NCBI RefSeq assembly: GCF_026745355.1
Contig: NC_079203.1
Span: forward strand, 44,682,081-44,746,080
Length of the DNA stretch: 64,000 nt
Direction: 5' to 3'
DNA from: Beta vulgaris subsp. vulgaris
Lineage: Eukaryota; Streptophyta; Magnoliopsida; Caryophyllales; Amaranthaceae
Part shown: positions 50,441-63,725 of the stretch, in pieces
Layout: the number at the start of each line of letters is the position of its first letter
Numbering within the stretch: the first letter of the stretch is position 1
Position numbers and translations under genes: made by a program
The notes under the pieces: generated by a model
Database searches by the model: none
What the model saw: only the letters and a program-made list of their open reading frames with translations
What the model was told of the DNA's origin: nothing

Positions 50441-53400
50441 TCAAGAGACGGTTCTTCCATAACAGATCGAGGCAATATAAAGATTTTTATCCCATTTCTC
50501 CTGCACAGCCAAGCAAGCATCAAAAAAAAATTCTCAGCAAAACCAGAGAAGGAACAATCAGGAAATATGTATTTCAACCATGGATTCTTGAATAATTTAC
50601 CTTGACATGAGTACTAGGAAATGCTGAAGTCCGAAGAGTTTCTTGGGTTTCATCTGTAGGCTTCCTTCTTGGGATACTTAATACTAAAGCAGACTGGTCA
50701 AAAGTTGCTGCTGTTGACGTGATGCGATAACCAGAATCCCATCTTCGGTGAATACCCTCACTAGGATACAAAAAATCTAGTTCCACAACCTAAAAGCATA
50801 AAAAATGAGCAACAGTGCAACACAGAATTGACAGATTAGCTTGCAAGGTGCCACAAATACAATTAGATACTGATACCGTACCTGATCAGAGAACCCTGCA
50901 CCACGAGACATAACAACTGCCCATCTACTCCCCGCAGTAGCCATGGAAGTGACATAGAAACCCTCTCGCCACTTTTTGTTTATCCACTTAAATGGAAATG
51001 CATCACTAACTTTATAAGACTGCTGTAAGTACTGAGTACCTAGGTCACATTCAACAAAAATTAATACAACAAGCATGTGAAATACTTCGTCACAGCAAAG
51101 TGCAAAGCCACATTCAACAAAAATTAATACTACGAGCATGTGAAATACTTCGTCACAGCAAAGTGCAAAGCCACAATTAACTTCTCCAGCTTACCCTTAG
51201 ACATGACTACCAAGGAGCTCCCATTTGCAGCTCCTGCAATTGCACTAATATAGTAGTTCTTCTCCCACTGCTCCATTATCCACTCCTAAAATCATAGGAA
51301 AGAAGAGGAAAAGTGAACACATAAAGAACACATGAACCCATAACAGCTAATAACATATTCACGAATAAACTAGAGAATAATGTTCACAATAAAACATAGG
51401 CCACATATTTCTAAAATGAGTAATGAACCTTGTGAAGGAAGTGTGGGGAAAGTTCATAAACTTGAGCAGTAAATCCAGTGCCAGCATCCATTATCAAAGC
51501 CCAAAGATTCGAGCATGAAGCGACACTGCTTATATATAAACCATCTTCATTTCCTTTCTCAATATGCTGAGAAAGCCTAATATCTGCAACATTGTAGTGA
51601 TACCTAGAGCAGGAAAACCATCAACAATTGTTAAAAATCTATCCAAACTGAAAATAATTGTGTTACATTAGATTTCTGCCAATTTACCTTTGCTTCATTG
51701 GCCTACGGGCATTGTAAACACTAATCCATTGTGTAGCAGGCATTCCCATTCGAATCTTCTTCTTGGGTTGCTCATCGTCATCCCCCTCCATCGTTAAACG
51801 TCCTCTCTTATGCCCCACTTGGAATATCAACTTCAAAATATAAAAACATGCTTTCAACATTACCACATTGCATGAAATATCCAGCTGAGTAACAAGACGA
51901 TAAAAAAAGAAAAATCTTATCCAATACCTTCTGAGCACCATCAGTATTAATTGGCCTAATGTCAGGATTCGGTCCAACAATCCCATCAAATAGAGAAACA
52001 TACTTTGCATAGTTTGGCTCTTCATCAAACTTTAAGTTCACCACATACTCAACAAAGTGTCGGAAAGGCAGGGGACAGAAACAGCACAACGTTTCTGGAG
52101 ATGTTGCCATCTTCTTCTTGCATACAAGGAATCCCTTATTCTCTCCCTGTAGAACAATACTCTATCAGAACAAACAACTATAAAAGCATACAACTTCCTA
52201 AAGCATTTCAAGTCCACAATCACAGAAGGAATGCAATGACCTGATATCCTTGCCAAGGAAGCCGACCACGTAGAAGAAAAATGAGTGTGTATGCAAGTGA
52301 TTCTAAGTCATCCCTCCGGCTACCAGTCCTTCCAAGGTGAGCATGAACACTTGCATATCGAACGGTCCCCCTGTAGCGACAGTAAAGCTCATGACCAGTG
52401 AGAACTACCATAAGAATAAAATATTCTACATTCAATCATTTCCAAAATCCACATAACATTACATGAACACAGACCTGAAAACATCCGGCCGTTGGTCATA
52501 ATCAACATGCATCCCAGTTGTGCTATCTCTCCATTTAGTAGCTGCAGAAAGGAAGAACATGATATTAAAAATCATAACATATATATAATTACATCAAAAC
52601 CCAAAGAGCTATATATCAATTAAGAAAAGAACAAAAGATGACAAACTTACCTAACCCAAGGTCAACAAGAAACAGCTTTTTCTCTTCAGGAGTTCCAGAG
52701 GGTCCAAGCAGAAAATTCTCGGGCTTTACATCTCCATGCACATAGCTGCCATATTATGAGAACTTTTCAGGCCATGTACCAGAAAATGAATAATCAAAAG
52801 ATTCAACACAATAACTAAATCTGATCTTCTCAAAATATGAACTAATTCACTCTCCAGAAAAGCAAATACTACAAACAGAAAAATTAAAAGATATAAAAAT
52901 GTAAGGGCATCATGAGGAAAGAAAGCTAAGCAAACTTCTATAGCTTCCTCAACCATCAGATGGATAAAAAATAAAACTTAAAGATATTGTGACCTTGATC
53001 TACAAATCCCTACTTTTTACAAAAATTGGAAATTGATTCCAGCCCTAGTTTGAGCTTCAATAAAACATCATCATATCATAGACAAAGTAGGATACTGCAG
53101 AAAATATATAATATTGAATAGATCTCAAAACTAGTCTGATATATATGAATAATAACATAAGTAAATGAATAGGAGCATGTCAACAAAAGCTAACAAGTAA
53201 TCTTTCTTAGAGTGAATTCTCCTAAGATTTTTTGGTGTACAATACAAAAAAAAAGGGAGCAAATCTTAACTTCATCATGTACATATCTCAATCTTGCAGA
53301 AGTACAAAATGAAGAACAGCTGAACAAGAGCATGAATTATTACCCCCTGGAGTGCATTTTTTCCAAAATGGAGATTGCTTCAATTGCAATGCATGCAACC

Positions 53401-55321
53401 ATTTCAATTGACATTCTGCAATTGTTGAAATTAGATAACAGTTTAGTGGCAAAGTTAAAGAACAGCAAAATGAAGAAAATACTTCAACTTAAACTACTTA
53501 CGAATGAGAATTGTTATTCCAAACATCCCAAAGGCTCGGGCCTAGCATATCCATGACCTGCACCAAGATGTTGTCAGCATTCCTACCGAAGTGGAAATAA
53601 AAATTACATAGATCATAGAAACAAAAAAAAAAAAAAGCATACATACCATAACATAGTAGTCTCCTTGCCGACCCTTGTAATGCACACGTGGCACTCCATG
53701 ACTACCACCAAGAGCACTGAGGGAAAAAAAACAAATTACAGAGCATAAAATTAGTTCAACGATCATGTAATACATATTATAGGGGAATTAGACCAGCATC
53801 AACAGATATGCAGCAAGAAAAGAAACTCACTTGTAAACTTGCCACTCGTATGGAGGACCGTAATTACAACCTTTGCTACTCCTATGCTCAAACTTTAGAG
53901 CTACCTAAGGTAGACAAGGCACAAATACATCAGGAAAAAGAAACCACTTATGTATTACATTAGCCAATATGTATCTTTGTATTGTAAAACTCATACCTCA
54001 ATAGCTCCCGGACCAGTTCTTTCATTTGTGTTACCAAAAGCACGTCTACCAATAAAAACTTGGCCAAAACCACCTTTTCCTAACTTTCTTTCGACTTTGT
54101 ACACGGGAGAACCCCCCACCTGAACCTGTTTGGATCAACATGAAACAAGTTAGCTCCAATCCAAAAGATGCTAAATGTACCAACACTGTTCTCATCCACA
54201 CCATAAGAATATCTTAATATCATTCACTCACAAAAAAAAAATCACCTAAACCACTTCACTAAGAACAAGTGCTATACATGGTTATAAGTTTATACACAAA
54301 CCTAATAAAATTTGGAGAAAAGAAAGAACTCAGCATACTCTTCAGCAACTACTAAGATACTCTATCTAAAACATCCGCCAAACAATATATCAAACCACTA
54401 TCAAACTTCAACCATCCACACAAGCATCACTGAAATGCAACATTAAAAAAAAAAAATACTACTATTGAGAAAAGGACGCTCTCCCAACTTAGAAACACAT
54501 CATAACCTCTGACAAGAAAACATAGCAATCGTCCATATAAAACATCACCCAAACAAAAACGAATTAGCTACTTGACATTAGACATCTGGGATCCCTAAAC
54601 TGCTAAAATAGTTCAAATCGCTCCCGAATCACAGTGGGAACTCGCTGTTTCGGGTACCACCCCTAAAACTTCCACCTAACAAACTTCAAAAACAAGCTCA
54701 ATTCTTTCACTAAAAACCCACACTTAAACTCAATCAACATCATTAATCAATCAAATTCCGCACATAAATTAACAAACACAATCAAACATTGATAAAATTG
54801 CAAGATATAACAGCAACAACACAATAAACAAAGAAAAAAAGATTAAATTAATCAACCTTTTCAGGTAATGGAGCACCATTAACATCATCATCATTCAAAC
54901 CTTTATCAGCACTTCTACCAACAGCATTACCATCACTATCATACTCATCCATCTCTTTCTCTCCCACTTCTTCTCTTTCACCACCACCTCCTAACCCTAA
55001 CCCTAACCCTACTCCGCCACCTCCTTCGTTATCCTTCAACGACGGCGTTTTATGACTCGATTCCTTTACTTCTTCTACACGCTTCTCATCACCTTCACCT
55101 TCACCACCACCACCAACCGGCACCGCCGGTTTCCGGTTACTCCTCCGACCTCTTCCTCGATTACCGGCGTTGTTTCCTCTACCACCTGCAACTCCTCCCC
55201 GCCGTCCACGTGTCCTACCTCCGGTTACTTTCTGGCCGTCGATCTCCTCCTGATTGTTGTTAGTAGTATTAGGGTTTCTCGATGCTCGGCCTCTGCGCAC
55301 TCCACTACGCAGCTCCGGCAT
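50441..55321 (-). CDS. MLK: MUT9-like kinase (MLK/PPK), casein kinase 1 family (complete)
   Basis: The 16 exons, in minus-strand order, are 55321-54857, 54125-53997, 53904-53831, 53716-53647, 53557-53502, 53415-53344, 52745-52651, 52541-52475, 52370-52241, 52146-51928, 51830-51688, 51603-51429, 51285-51195, 51039-50882, 50789-50601 and 50500-50441, giving 730 aa. The first exon (155 aa) encodes an Arg/Gly-rich basic then acidic tail. The kinase domain (about 160-440) has [27 protein letters not shown] (HGD for HRD, as in CK1/VRK kinases), DLGLATKWRD and [26 protein letters not shown] family-specific C-terminal half ends [14 protein letters not shown]. In Arabidopsis, MLKs phosphorylate histone H3 Thr3 and photoreceptor/clock partners in the nucleus. 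That role is inferred here. Confidence 0.95.
51046..51171. repeat. Tandem duplication of a 63-bp unit in an MLK intron
   Basis: CACATTCAACAAAAATTAAT starts at 51046 and again at 51109, and the following 40-odd bases (AGCATGTGAAATACTTCGTC and on) are repeated almost exactly. It lies just before the 50882-51039 exon in transcript order. Confidence 0.9.
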
Positions 55322-57068
55322 CGTTCTTCATCCATCAAATATCATATCAATTTCTTCTTTCTCTCTCTCTTTCCTAATTTTCGAACCCTAGAAAAAAATT
55401 GAATTTCGTTTTTAATCTAATCTTCAATTGTTTGATGAATTTTTTTTCCGTGAATCGAAGAATTTCTCGGTGAATCGGCGACGATCGAGGGAGAAAATTA
55501 GGGTTTCTGAAGAAAATTGTGGATTGAAATGAATGATTTTTGAAGATCTGAGAGAATTGTTTTTCCCCTTTCTTTTTTATCTTGACTGTATGAAGAAATG
55601 GATAGAAGAGGGGGTGCAAAATAGAGGAGAGAGAAAAAGAGAAGGGAGAAAAAATAACGCCTCACAAGGTTTTTTTTTTTTTTTTTTTTTTTTTGCTAAA
55701 TTTCGATTTTAATTGTGAGTTGTGACGGTGTGATTATTATTGGGTTGATATAAAAATTGGTGTTTTGGCAACGGGGGCCCTCTTTGTTTAAATGGAATGT
55801 GCCAATATGGGTTGCAGTTTTTTGGCTTTTTCTCGTTTTTAAACTCGTTGGTTTTATTATAAGATGTCGTATGACTTTGTAATTAATGAATTGATCTTTG
55901 TTTCGAGTAGGTTGTGGACTTGTGGTTCGGATTCTATTTGTTTGCTTTCTTATAATGAGATTTGTTGGGATCATATAACTAGTTCGTCCGTGGATCACTT
56001 GGCATGCAAAGTATACATTAGGAAATTTTATCAACTGAAATTGGAAACTTTTTTTTAAAGATAAGATGAAGTCCCTTATAAGAAAGGGGGAAATTGAGAA
56101 TTTCTCCTAACAAGAGGTAAGACTCAATACTAGAATTTTTAGGATCAGAGGTGATACCAACACCATTAGGTTATCACCTGCTGCTCACTAAAATAGGAAA
56201 CTTAATTACCTTTATGAATTGGGAAATCGAAGGATACAAAACAATGTGAGGAAAATTAACACATAAAGAAAGACACCTTTAGGATGAAATATCTTCACGA
56301 CTTTGAAGTTCAAGTTGTATGCGTTGTATTCACAATAAGTATATGATAAGTTATAATCAATGATTATGGTACATTTTGAAGATTTTATATATCATAATTG
56401 TTAGATTATCTGATAATTACTTCATGAATCTGCATAAGTTCTCGTCTTTATCTTCCCTCCCCTTCTATTTGTTTCTTGTTATCCAAAGAAAGTATAAAGT
56501 CGCATCGACACTCATCGTTCGACATCGAAATCAAAGCTCCAAATTGACTCAGTGCTAGGTAGCCATTAATGGGAGGAACATGGCCAACAAGATTTGGATA
56601 CTTGCCATACACAAAAAAAAAGAAGATAAAAGTAAGAAAATTGAATCTTAATGGTATTATACTGCCAAGAGAACAACACAAGTTATAGTTGAAAAACATA
56701 CAATCTTAATAAAAGAACATTAATTAATCTTTATTTATAAAATTAACTTACGATTGTGAGTTTTGTACGACTTGATCTTGAGCATAGAAGTTTTCGGTTG
56801 TATAGCAATCGACGAGGAAGATTGTAGATTGTCGAAGGATCGCCACTAGGTGTGGGTTGCGGCTGAAGTGCCGTTGGTCGCGGGTTGAGCAGTAGGGTGG
56901 CTCCGCGAGCCACTAGGAGCGGTGCGATCAATTTCTTGGGTACGTCAAGACGCGGGTTGTAGCAAATGACAAGTGCACTGAGGCCATTAAATGCCCCAAT
57001 TCTTGTTTCTTTGGCCTCTTTTTCTCATGTATTTTTAACCTAATTATATATACTCTATGTATGGTTAG
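55322..57068. other. MLK 5' UTR/promoter and intergenic spacer
   Basis: The first 300 bases, read on the minus strand, are the probable MLK leader, which is GA/CT-rich. A run of 24 T lies at 55671-55694. A tail-like T-run and short repeat near 56050-56185 could be a decayed SINE on the minus strand. Around 56760-56950 the sequence is GC-richer, but I see no recognisable exon. Confidence 0.4.
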
Positions 57069-57566
57069 TGTTGATCATCATAAAACACAATAGAGAGAAA
57101 ATAATAGATGTAAGATCGAATGCCTTGAATCTGGTGAAAGAGTGGCAATACGGAGGAGACGAGTGCTCGCCCGGTTAACCGGGCAAGTCTCGCCCGCCCA
57201 GGCGGATTGGTCAGAGACCGGATGAGTGACCAGGCATAAAGATCAACAAATATGCTTGCACACCCGATCGGGAAGCTTGGCCCGGGTGACCGGGCGTTTT
57301 GGCCCGCGCAACCGGGCAGCTTGGTTTTCGACGCGAGTTCGGCGATTTTGTATCGTGTTATATATATACTTAACCTAATTCGTTTATAAGTCGTCATTAG
57401 TGTTTTACACATCCTTAATCTAAAATTCCTTAAAGAGCAGTAAAACTTTTCTCTATATCTGCCTGTGGACGTAGCCAACACTCAGTTGGTGAACCACGTT
57501 ACATCTGTGTGTTTTTTACCGTTTTCTTTATTCATTATATGTTCTTTCTCACATCCATTATAATAA
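57069..57566 (+). repeat. 5' LTR of the copia element
   Basis: It starts TGTTGATCATC and ends just before the primer-binding-like site. It contains GC-rich palindromic sequence, including GCCCGGTTAACCGGGC at 57169-57184 and CCCGATCGGG near 57263, in otherwise AT-rich DNA. Both ends are approximate. Confidence 0.5.
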
Positions 57567-57607
57567 ATTGATATCAAGAGCTTTGGTTTTCGATCTGAGT
57601 TAGAAAA

Positions 57608-58451
57608 ATGTTTGGGATGAATGTGAAAATTGATAAATTCATTGGTAGAAAATGTTTCAATCTATGGCAAATCAAGATGTCGGCTTTACTGAAGCAACAA
57701 GGGTTGTGGTCACCGTTGGCAAAGAAGTCAACATATTCAGTTACCGATGAGATGACTGTTCTAGAGGAGAAGGCACATTCAATGATTATCTTGTGTCTTG
57801 CTGACGACATAATTACTGAAGTCGCAGCGGAGGAAGCCACATATGGTATGTGGTTGAAATTGGAGAGTTTGTATATGACAAACTCTCTAACTAATAAGTT
57901 GCTTCGAAGCAACGTCTGATAAGTCTGCGCATGAATAAAGGTACACCTCTTAGAGATCACCTAGATCAATTAAATACGATTTTGTTAGAATTGCGTAATA
58001 TTGATGTTAAAGTGGAGGATGAGGATGCTGCCTTAATTCTGCTTGCTTCTTTACCATTGTCTTATGAAAATTTTGTGCAATTGTTGGTAAAGATTATGTG
58101 TCCCTAGAAGAGGTTAGACCATGTTTATATACTAGGGAATTGCGCAAGAAGGCATCTGATAGTGCATGTACAGATAATCATGCCTCTGGATTAGTGGCCA
58201 GTAATAGTAAAGGACGTGGGAATTCTGGAAAAAAGAATTTTAGGAAATTCGGATATTTCAAATGGGGTCCTGCTGACCCTAATGATATTTGTAATTACTG
58301 TAAGGAAAAGGGACATTGGAAAAAGAAATGTCCTAAAAAGAAGAGTCTGGAAAATAAATTTGGGTCTGAATCTGCTACTGTTGCTGTAGAAAATTTGAAT
58401 TATGAGGATGATCTTGCTTTAGTTGAAAATGAAAAAAACATATTGCAATAA
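57608..58451 (+). pseudogene. copia gag remnant with CCHC knuckle
   Basis: Open segments 57608-57919 and 58098-58451 encode UBN2-type gag (WQIKMSALLKQQGLW; LRDHLDQLNTILLEL in the frame between) and the zinc knuckle. A frameshift near 57905 and a stop near 58107 interrupt the frame. Confidence 0.8.
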
Positions 58452-58711
58452 TGTGTGGGTCCTTGATTCTGGAGCGTTGTATCATATAAGTCCTCGTAGA
58501 GAGTGGTTCACTTCTTATGAGTAGGTTGATGGAGGTAATATTTCAATGGCTAAAAGCGTAGTCTGAAAGACAATTAGAATAGTCTCTATCATGATCCGGA
58601 CACATGATGGTACATTCTGCACCTTATAATGTCAGATATGTTCCACAAATGACCAAGAATCTGATTTCACTTAGTCTGTTAGACGGTACATGGTTGAGTT
58701 TCAGAGGTGGA

Positions 58712-59893
58712 TGTAATCCCCCATAATTTTAAAGAATTTTCATAAATATATTAAAGTATTTATGTAATTATATTTAAATCCAAATGAGTTTGGAAAATGA
58801 TTTGACTTTTAAATAGGGTTGACTATTTTAAAAGTCAACTGAAATTATTTTTCATAGCTTAATAAAATTTGAAATATTTTAATTAAGCATGTTTTAATAA
58901 GAGTTTTAAATACTAAAAGTATATTGAAAAGGTAGTTAATGGAATCGAAAGCCCAAAAGTGATAAAAAGGGAAAGAGTCATTTGATGACTAAAGTTTTAA
59001 ATAGCCCATCTTATTAGTCATCAAGTTTCATTAATTAAAATCTCTTTTCCTAAGCCCACAAGTACAAGCCTTTATATAAATATCCTAAAACCCAATTATT
59101 TTACCCTACACACTTATTTTTCTCCACTTCACACGTAATTTCTCTCTCTCTCACTCGGCATTTTCTCTCTTCTCTTGGTTTGTGCGTCGTTCTTCAATTT
59201 TCTCCCAAAAGTTCGTTTCTTCTTCTTCAAGTCAACAAGAAACGTCATGAATACTTCTCAAGAGCCGAACCTCCGCCGGGTTCCCTGTCGTGGCTGCTGT
59301 TGTCCGGCGCCTCTTTTACCTCATTATTGTTGGTTGTTTTTCTTTCTTCCTCTCTAAGATTCCATTAAAATACTAGTTTTTATGTTATTATATTGATATT
59401 TATCATGTCTATGAATTAAAGTACAGTTTTATTTATATAAATAATTTTCGGTTATTATGATTATTATTATAATAATTTTCAGATTTAATATGTTAAGTTT
59501 ATTTTAGTTTTTATCATGAAATTTATAGTTTTTAGGGTTTTTAATTACTAGAAACTATATATATAAAGTATAAATCATGAGATTTGGTTAGTACATAATT
59601 TTATATGTATTGAATATATTTTCAGAAGATTTATTAAATATTATAAGTGTTGTAATTTCAGAAAATAAGTATTCTAAGAGTTTTAAATGATTTTTAATCA
59701 CTAGAATAGTTGTACTATACTAGGGATTAAAAATAACGAAAGTTTTTAATAAAGTTGTTTTTAGTAAGTTGTTTTCCGCTGCAAAATTTTGAGTAAGTCG
59801 AAACGTTATCACACGGGCGATAATGCCTGGGTAATTCTCTAAGGTTTATTATAAAAGTATTTTCTAGAAAGAGAGAATTATCGGGGTGTCACA
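58712..59893. mobile_element. Solo LTR (chromovirus/Ty3-gypsy-like) with 5-bp duplication
   Basis: It begins TGTAATCCCCCATAATTTT and ends ATTATCGGGGTGTCACA. The ends are short inverted repeats of TG...CA form, resembling the TGTAACACCCC-type LTRs of plant chromoviruses. GTGGA flanks both sides (58707-58711, 59894-59898). The 1,182-bp sequence contains a TATA-like TTTATATAAATATCC near 59072 and no gag or pol, so it is a recombined solo LTR. Confidence 0.85.
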
Positions 59894-59898
59894 GTGGA

Positions 59899-60640
59899 GA
59901 TGGAGTTGTGTATGTCTGCAAGGGTTCAAAGGATAGTTCAATGGCATCAAGTGCGGTACCTTGTATGTTTTGCAAGGCTTTACTCTCTCAGGTTCAGTTG
60001 TTGTTACTCCATCTGAAATCCAGGAGGAGGATATGACCAAGCAATGGCACATGAGACTTGGCATATGAGTGAGAGAGGGATGCAAATCCTCTTCAAGGCA
60101 GATTTTCTGTGTGGCCACAAGGTTAAGCTTTCAAAAATTTCAAGCGATGGAAGGCATTGGTGGAAAATCAAACTAGGAAAAAGATCAAAAGGATACGAAC
60201 TGATAATGGTCTGGAGTTCTATTTGTCTGAGTTCAACGAGTTCTGCAAGAATGAAGGGATTGTTAAGCATCATATTGTAAGGGATACACCACAATAGAAT
60301 GGTGGAGCTGAACGAATGAATCAGACGCTTCTAGAGAGAGCTCGATGCATGCTCTCTAATGTTAGGATGACTAGAAGGTTTTGGAGAAAATTCGTTAGTA
60401 CATCATGTTAACTGATCAAACGTGGACCTCACTCTAGAATCAATCTCAAAACAACATATGTGATGTGATGTGGTGAGGTAAACTTGCGAATTACTCATAT
60501 ATGCGAGTTTTTTATTGTAATGTTTACTATCATGTAAATGAAGGTAAGTTGAAGCCAAGAGCCAAAAGGGAGTGTTTGTAGGATATTGGGATGGGGTGAA
60601 AGGTTATAGAATCTGGTCCCCATCTGGCATACACAAATGT
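59899..60640 (+). pseudogene. copia GAG-pre-integrase and integrase remnant
   Basis: QWHMRLGHMSERGMQ is followed by a jump, with loss of the expected HxxC-linked region, into KKIKRIRTDNGLEF, a stop in the P..QNGGAERMNQT motif (TAG near 60295) and further stops. The integrase is not functional. Confidence 0.75.
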
Positions 60641-60659
60641 GCAAAAAAAAAAAACCAAC

Positions 60660-61480
60660 ACTCCTGGGTTGAACATAGCAATGAATCATTTGACTAGTAC
60701 CTTCAATGATGTTGACATTGAAACTACCTGGTTTCCATGCAAGTATTACTCTCCCACCATCATCATAAAAAGTATTTGATGTGAAACACCACCATTGAAA
60801 CACCCTTTGTTACTCCCCCGAACATTCCAGCAAGCAATCTTGGGGGTCCCCCTTGCCCTGGTCTGCATCAATGTCCAATGTCTGTACATCACCAGTTCCA
60901 TCTGCAAGATGTTCCTTCCTTCCTACATCAGCCTCTACTAATGTTTGAAATGAGTTTCCAGTGTTAACAGGGATCACAACTGACCTCCTAACTCGAGTAG
61001 GCCTTAAAGCCTTCTGGAAACCATCTGGATCAATTTCATTACCCTTTGATGTATTTGTAATGACATCTTCCTCATTCTTTTCTTCTACAACAATCTTTTT
61101 AGGCATCCATACCTTCCTAATTTTCTTTATCATGAAATTTTTAGTCTCATGTCCCAACTTATTACAGTTAGTACACGAACTAGGCTTCCACTCATAAAAT
61201 AATGGTACTACTTTATCCTCATCATATTCATTGATAAAATGAACTGCTGTGGGAAGTCTTGGTCCATACATACATGAACCAAAATTCTGGCATATTGAAT
61301 CTTATCTCGATTCCTTGTAGCATCATCCCTCTTAATAGGGTCTCCTGATTGAGACACTATCCTGTGTAATGTCTTTTCTCCCCAATATTTGATCCCAATT
61401 CTCAACTAAACCCAGATTAGTAAACTTTTAATGTCTTCCCTCTAAAAATCCATAATCGGAGTCCAAGGTTTCAGGATGAA
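60660..61480 (-). pseudogene. LINE fragment: ORF1 (DUF4283/zf-CCHC) and start of endonuclease
   Basis: On the minus strand, frames at 61208-61405 and 60810-61271 read GDPIKRDDATRNRDKIQYARILV and VPLFYEWKPSSCTNCNKLGHETKNF. This is the plant LINE ORF1 knuckle, with the last Cys replaced. A shifted frame near 60806-60840 has KIACWNVRGSNK, the APE endonuclease start, overlapping the ORF1 end. A later segment (60660-60775) matches the endonuclease interior (VILAWKPGSFNV). The middle is deleted. It abuts the copia remnant at an A-run near 60642-60653. Confidence 0.75.
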
Positions 61481-63725
61481 GGGTTTTTTGTTAAAGAAAT
61501 AATGTCCATTAAGAACACTATCTCTAGAATCCATCGACCTAAATCATACCAAAAACATACCCTTCTTGACCATCGCAATCTTATCAATGTTATAATTTAA
61601 ATGATTTCAAATGGTAAGACTAATTTTTGCTCATTTGGAACTATCCTTGTTTACTACATTTTGCTAATTTAAATGATTTCAAATGAAAAAAAAAAAATAG
61701 TTTTCAGTGTACCATACTCATGATACACCAAAGTGTATGATAAATTTTTTGTCCAATCTACTACTCTATTTTTTTCGAAGTAGACATGTTTAATTTACCA
61801 ATGCTCGATATGTTGTAAACAAGTACTAATTACTTATGCAACATGTATAGCCTGTAACTGCGATTATTTTTGTTAAAGAGTTTTTCATTAGAGGGGTTTG
61901 GGTCAAGAGTTGAGACATAGCAACTTCTCTTTATAGTGCAGACACTTAGAGACCTGATTATACATGGGTTGAGTCTTTGGATTTCATTATAGGTGTTAAG
62001 GACTAAGGTGTATATCATCTGTTTCTATTTAAGGTGCACACTTTCTATTCTAAAGATCTTTTAGTTCTCTTCCCAGATTGAAAAATCTATGGGAAAAGAG
62101 TAACAAGCGAAATTTAAGAAAGAAAAATTAACAGATAACATGTCGAAAATTCATGTGATTGAGTGAAAACAGTCGATCAATGTGACTACCAAATCAGCCC
62201 CAAAAATCCAAATACAACCACACTTCAATAGTCTCAGCTCGAGCTTGTTCATTAGAAAGTGACTCTACTTCTACTTCTATTCCAGGCTGATATCAAAAAG
62301 TCTACAAAGTTGGGTTAAACAGAATTTTCTTCACATAAACCAGATCTTAAGTTCAAAGCTGATATCTTTAGGAAAGTAAAATGACAAGAAGCTAACTACG
62401 ACAATTCTGCCATGCATCAACAGAGCCTTTTAAGAGTTAAAAGTTGAGTCTATTCTGTACAAATGTACCATGAGTTGTCTGAAATAGAGAACGTTGATGC
62501 AAAAATATATATACAGTACTACAGAAATAGGAAAGATTTTACTTAGTTACCCTAACATATGCCGTAACAACTTTTAGGTATCATCGATTTCCAGATATTC
62601 CATAGAGGTATCATCAACTCTTTGAAATAAAAGTCATTTAGGTACAATAATAATTGTTTCATCAGCAGTTAACACAATCAGGCACACAGAGTAATTGGTA
62701 ACTAAGGTACCTCGGTGAAATTTTCGCCACATGTGGAATAACAGAACAAGTTATGGTAGCTATACACTATTACACCTTGCGTCATGGTACCTATAAGTTA
62801 AATTGTTTGTAAGTAATAAATGAACTAGACTATCATTGTTATTCAGTTGTTTTTGTTAACAAGACTCAGGTTACAAGGTAAATTTGACGATTTGACTAGT
62901 AACTGCTGAAGAAGTGGATGAAAAATATGAAAATGGGAATTCAATGAACAATTCTCCAATATACACTATAGAATAGGAAGAGCAAACTATAATTTGAGTC
63001 TAATAAACAGTCATAGCAAAACCTTTCAAGAGGAATAGCTATTTGAACTTCTAGTAAACTGTAATTTAGCCTATATATCACAGAGAAATCAAAGATTGGG
63101 CCAAACATTGATATAACCTAGAAGCATAGTCTACACCAGTGTCCTCCAGGACGTGGAGGCATGTTCTGGTTATTGGAACGGGTACAGCAATGCAATTGGC
63201 TGGTTAGTTTTACAACATTGGCTTAAAGTGAATCAAATAGCCCAAGTACCATGTTTGAGTTCAACAAACCAGGAACATGGTATCATGTGGCGTAAAATAG
63301 AACTTGGCAAAACCAAACGAAATTATGATTACGATAGAGAGGTCATATACAGGTGAGCAGATGCTAACAAGACCTAAGAGTTTGGACTAACATATAGAAG
63401 GTTAACCCCTTTGCTACTGTTAAAGAATGATGCCTCCCTCTCCCTAAGCTAACCAAAACTGCTAAAAGAAAAGAAGATACACCCACACAATACGGACAAA
63501 CTACAGATGTAAACATGAATGTTGAGAATCTCTCTGAATACTTGCATCTCACTTTCTATTAATTTATACAGCTACTATCATCAATCAGATGGTGTTAGAC
63601 TCCCCCAGTCCAACCCTGACCTTTCCATAGATTTACAGATTTGTGTCATTACATTGATGACAGTGTCTCAGATATAGAGTCAGAGAACAAACCTTTCCCG
63701 TAGCAGCTTTAATTTCAGCCATTTA
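61481..63725. other. AT-rich spacer at the right end
   Basis: No confident exon. A short direct repeat (AATTTAAATGATTTCAAATG) occurs near 61596 and 61670. The last few hundred bases may be the 3' UTR of a minus-strand gene whose last exon could be 63726-63807. Confidence 0.35.

Larger units (their letters stand above)
57069..60640 (+). mobile_element. Decayed Ty1/copia retrotransposon with 5' LTR, internally deleted
   Basis: It has a 5' LTR (57069 to about 57566), then TGATATCAAGAGCTTTGG resembling a tRNA-Met primer-binding site. Gag starts at the ATG at 57608 (MFGMNVKIDKFIG), with a zinc knuckle CNYCKEKGHWKKKC at 58291-58332 and protease VLDSGALYH near 58465. A solo LTR insertion (58712-59893) follows, then GAG-pre-integrase (QWHMRLGHMSERGM, near 60040) and an integrase remnant to about 60640. 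RT, RNase H and 3' LTR are missing, and part of the integrase is deleted near 60120. Confidence 0.8.

Noticed and set aside
55052..55402. 116-aa plus-strand ORF over MLK exon 1
   Set aside because: It is the complement of the Gly/Arg-rich MLK N-terminus; low complexity, no independent support.
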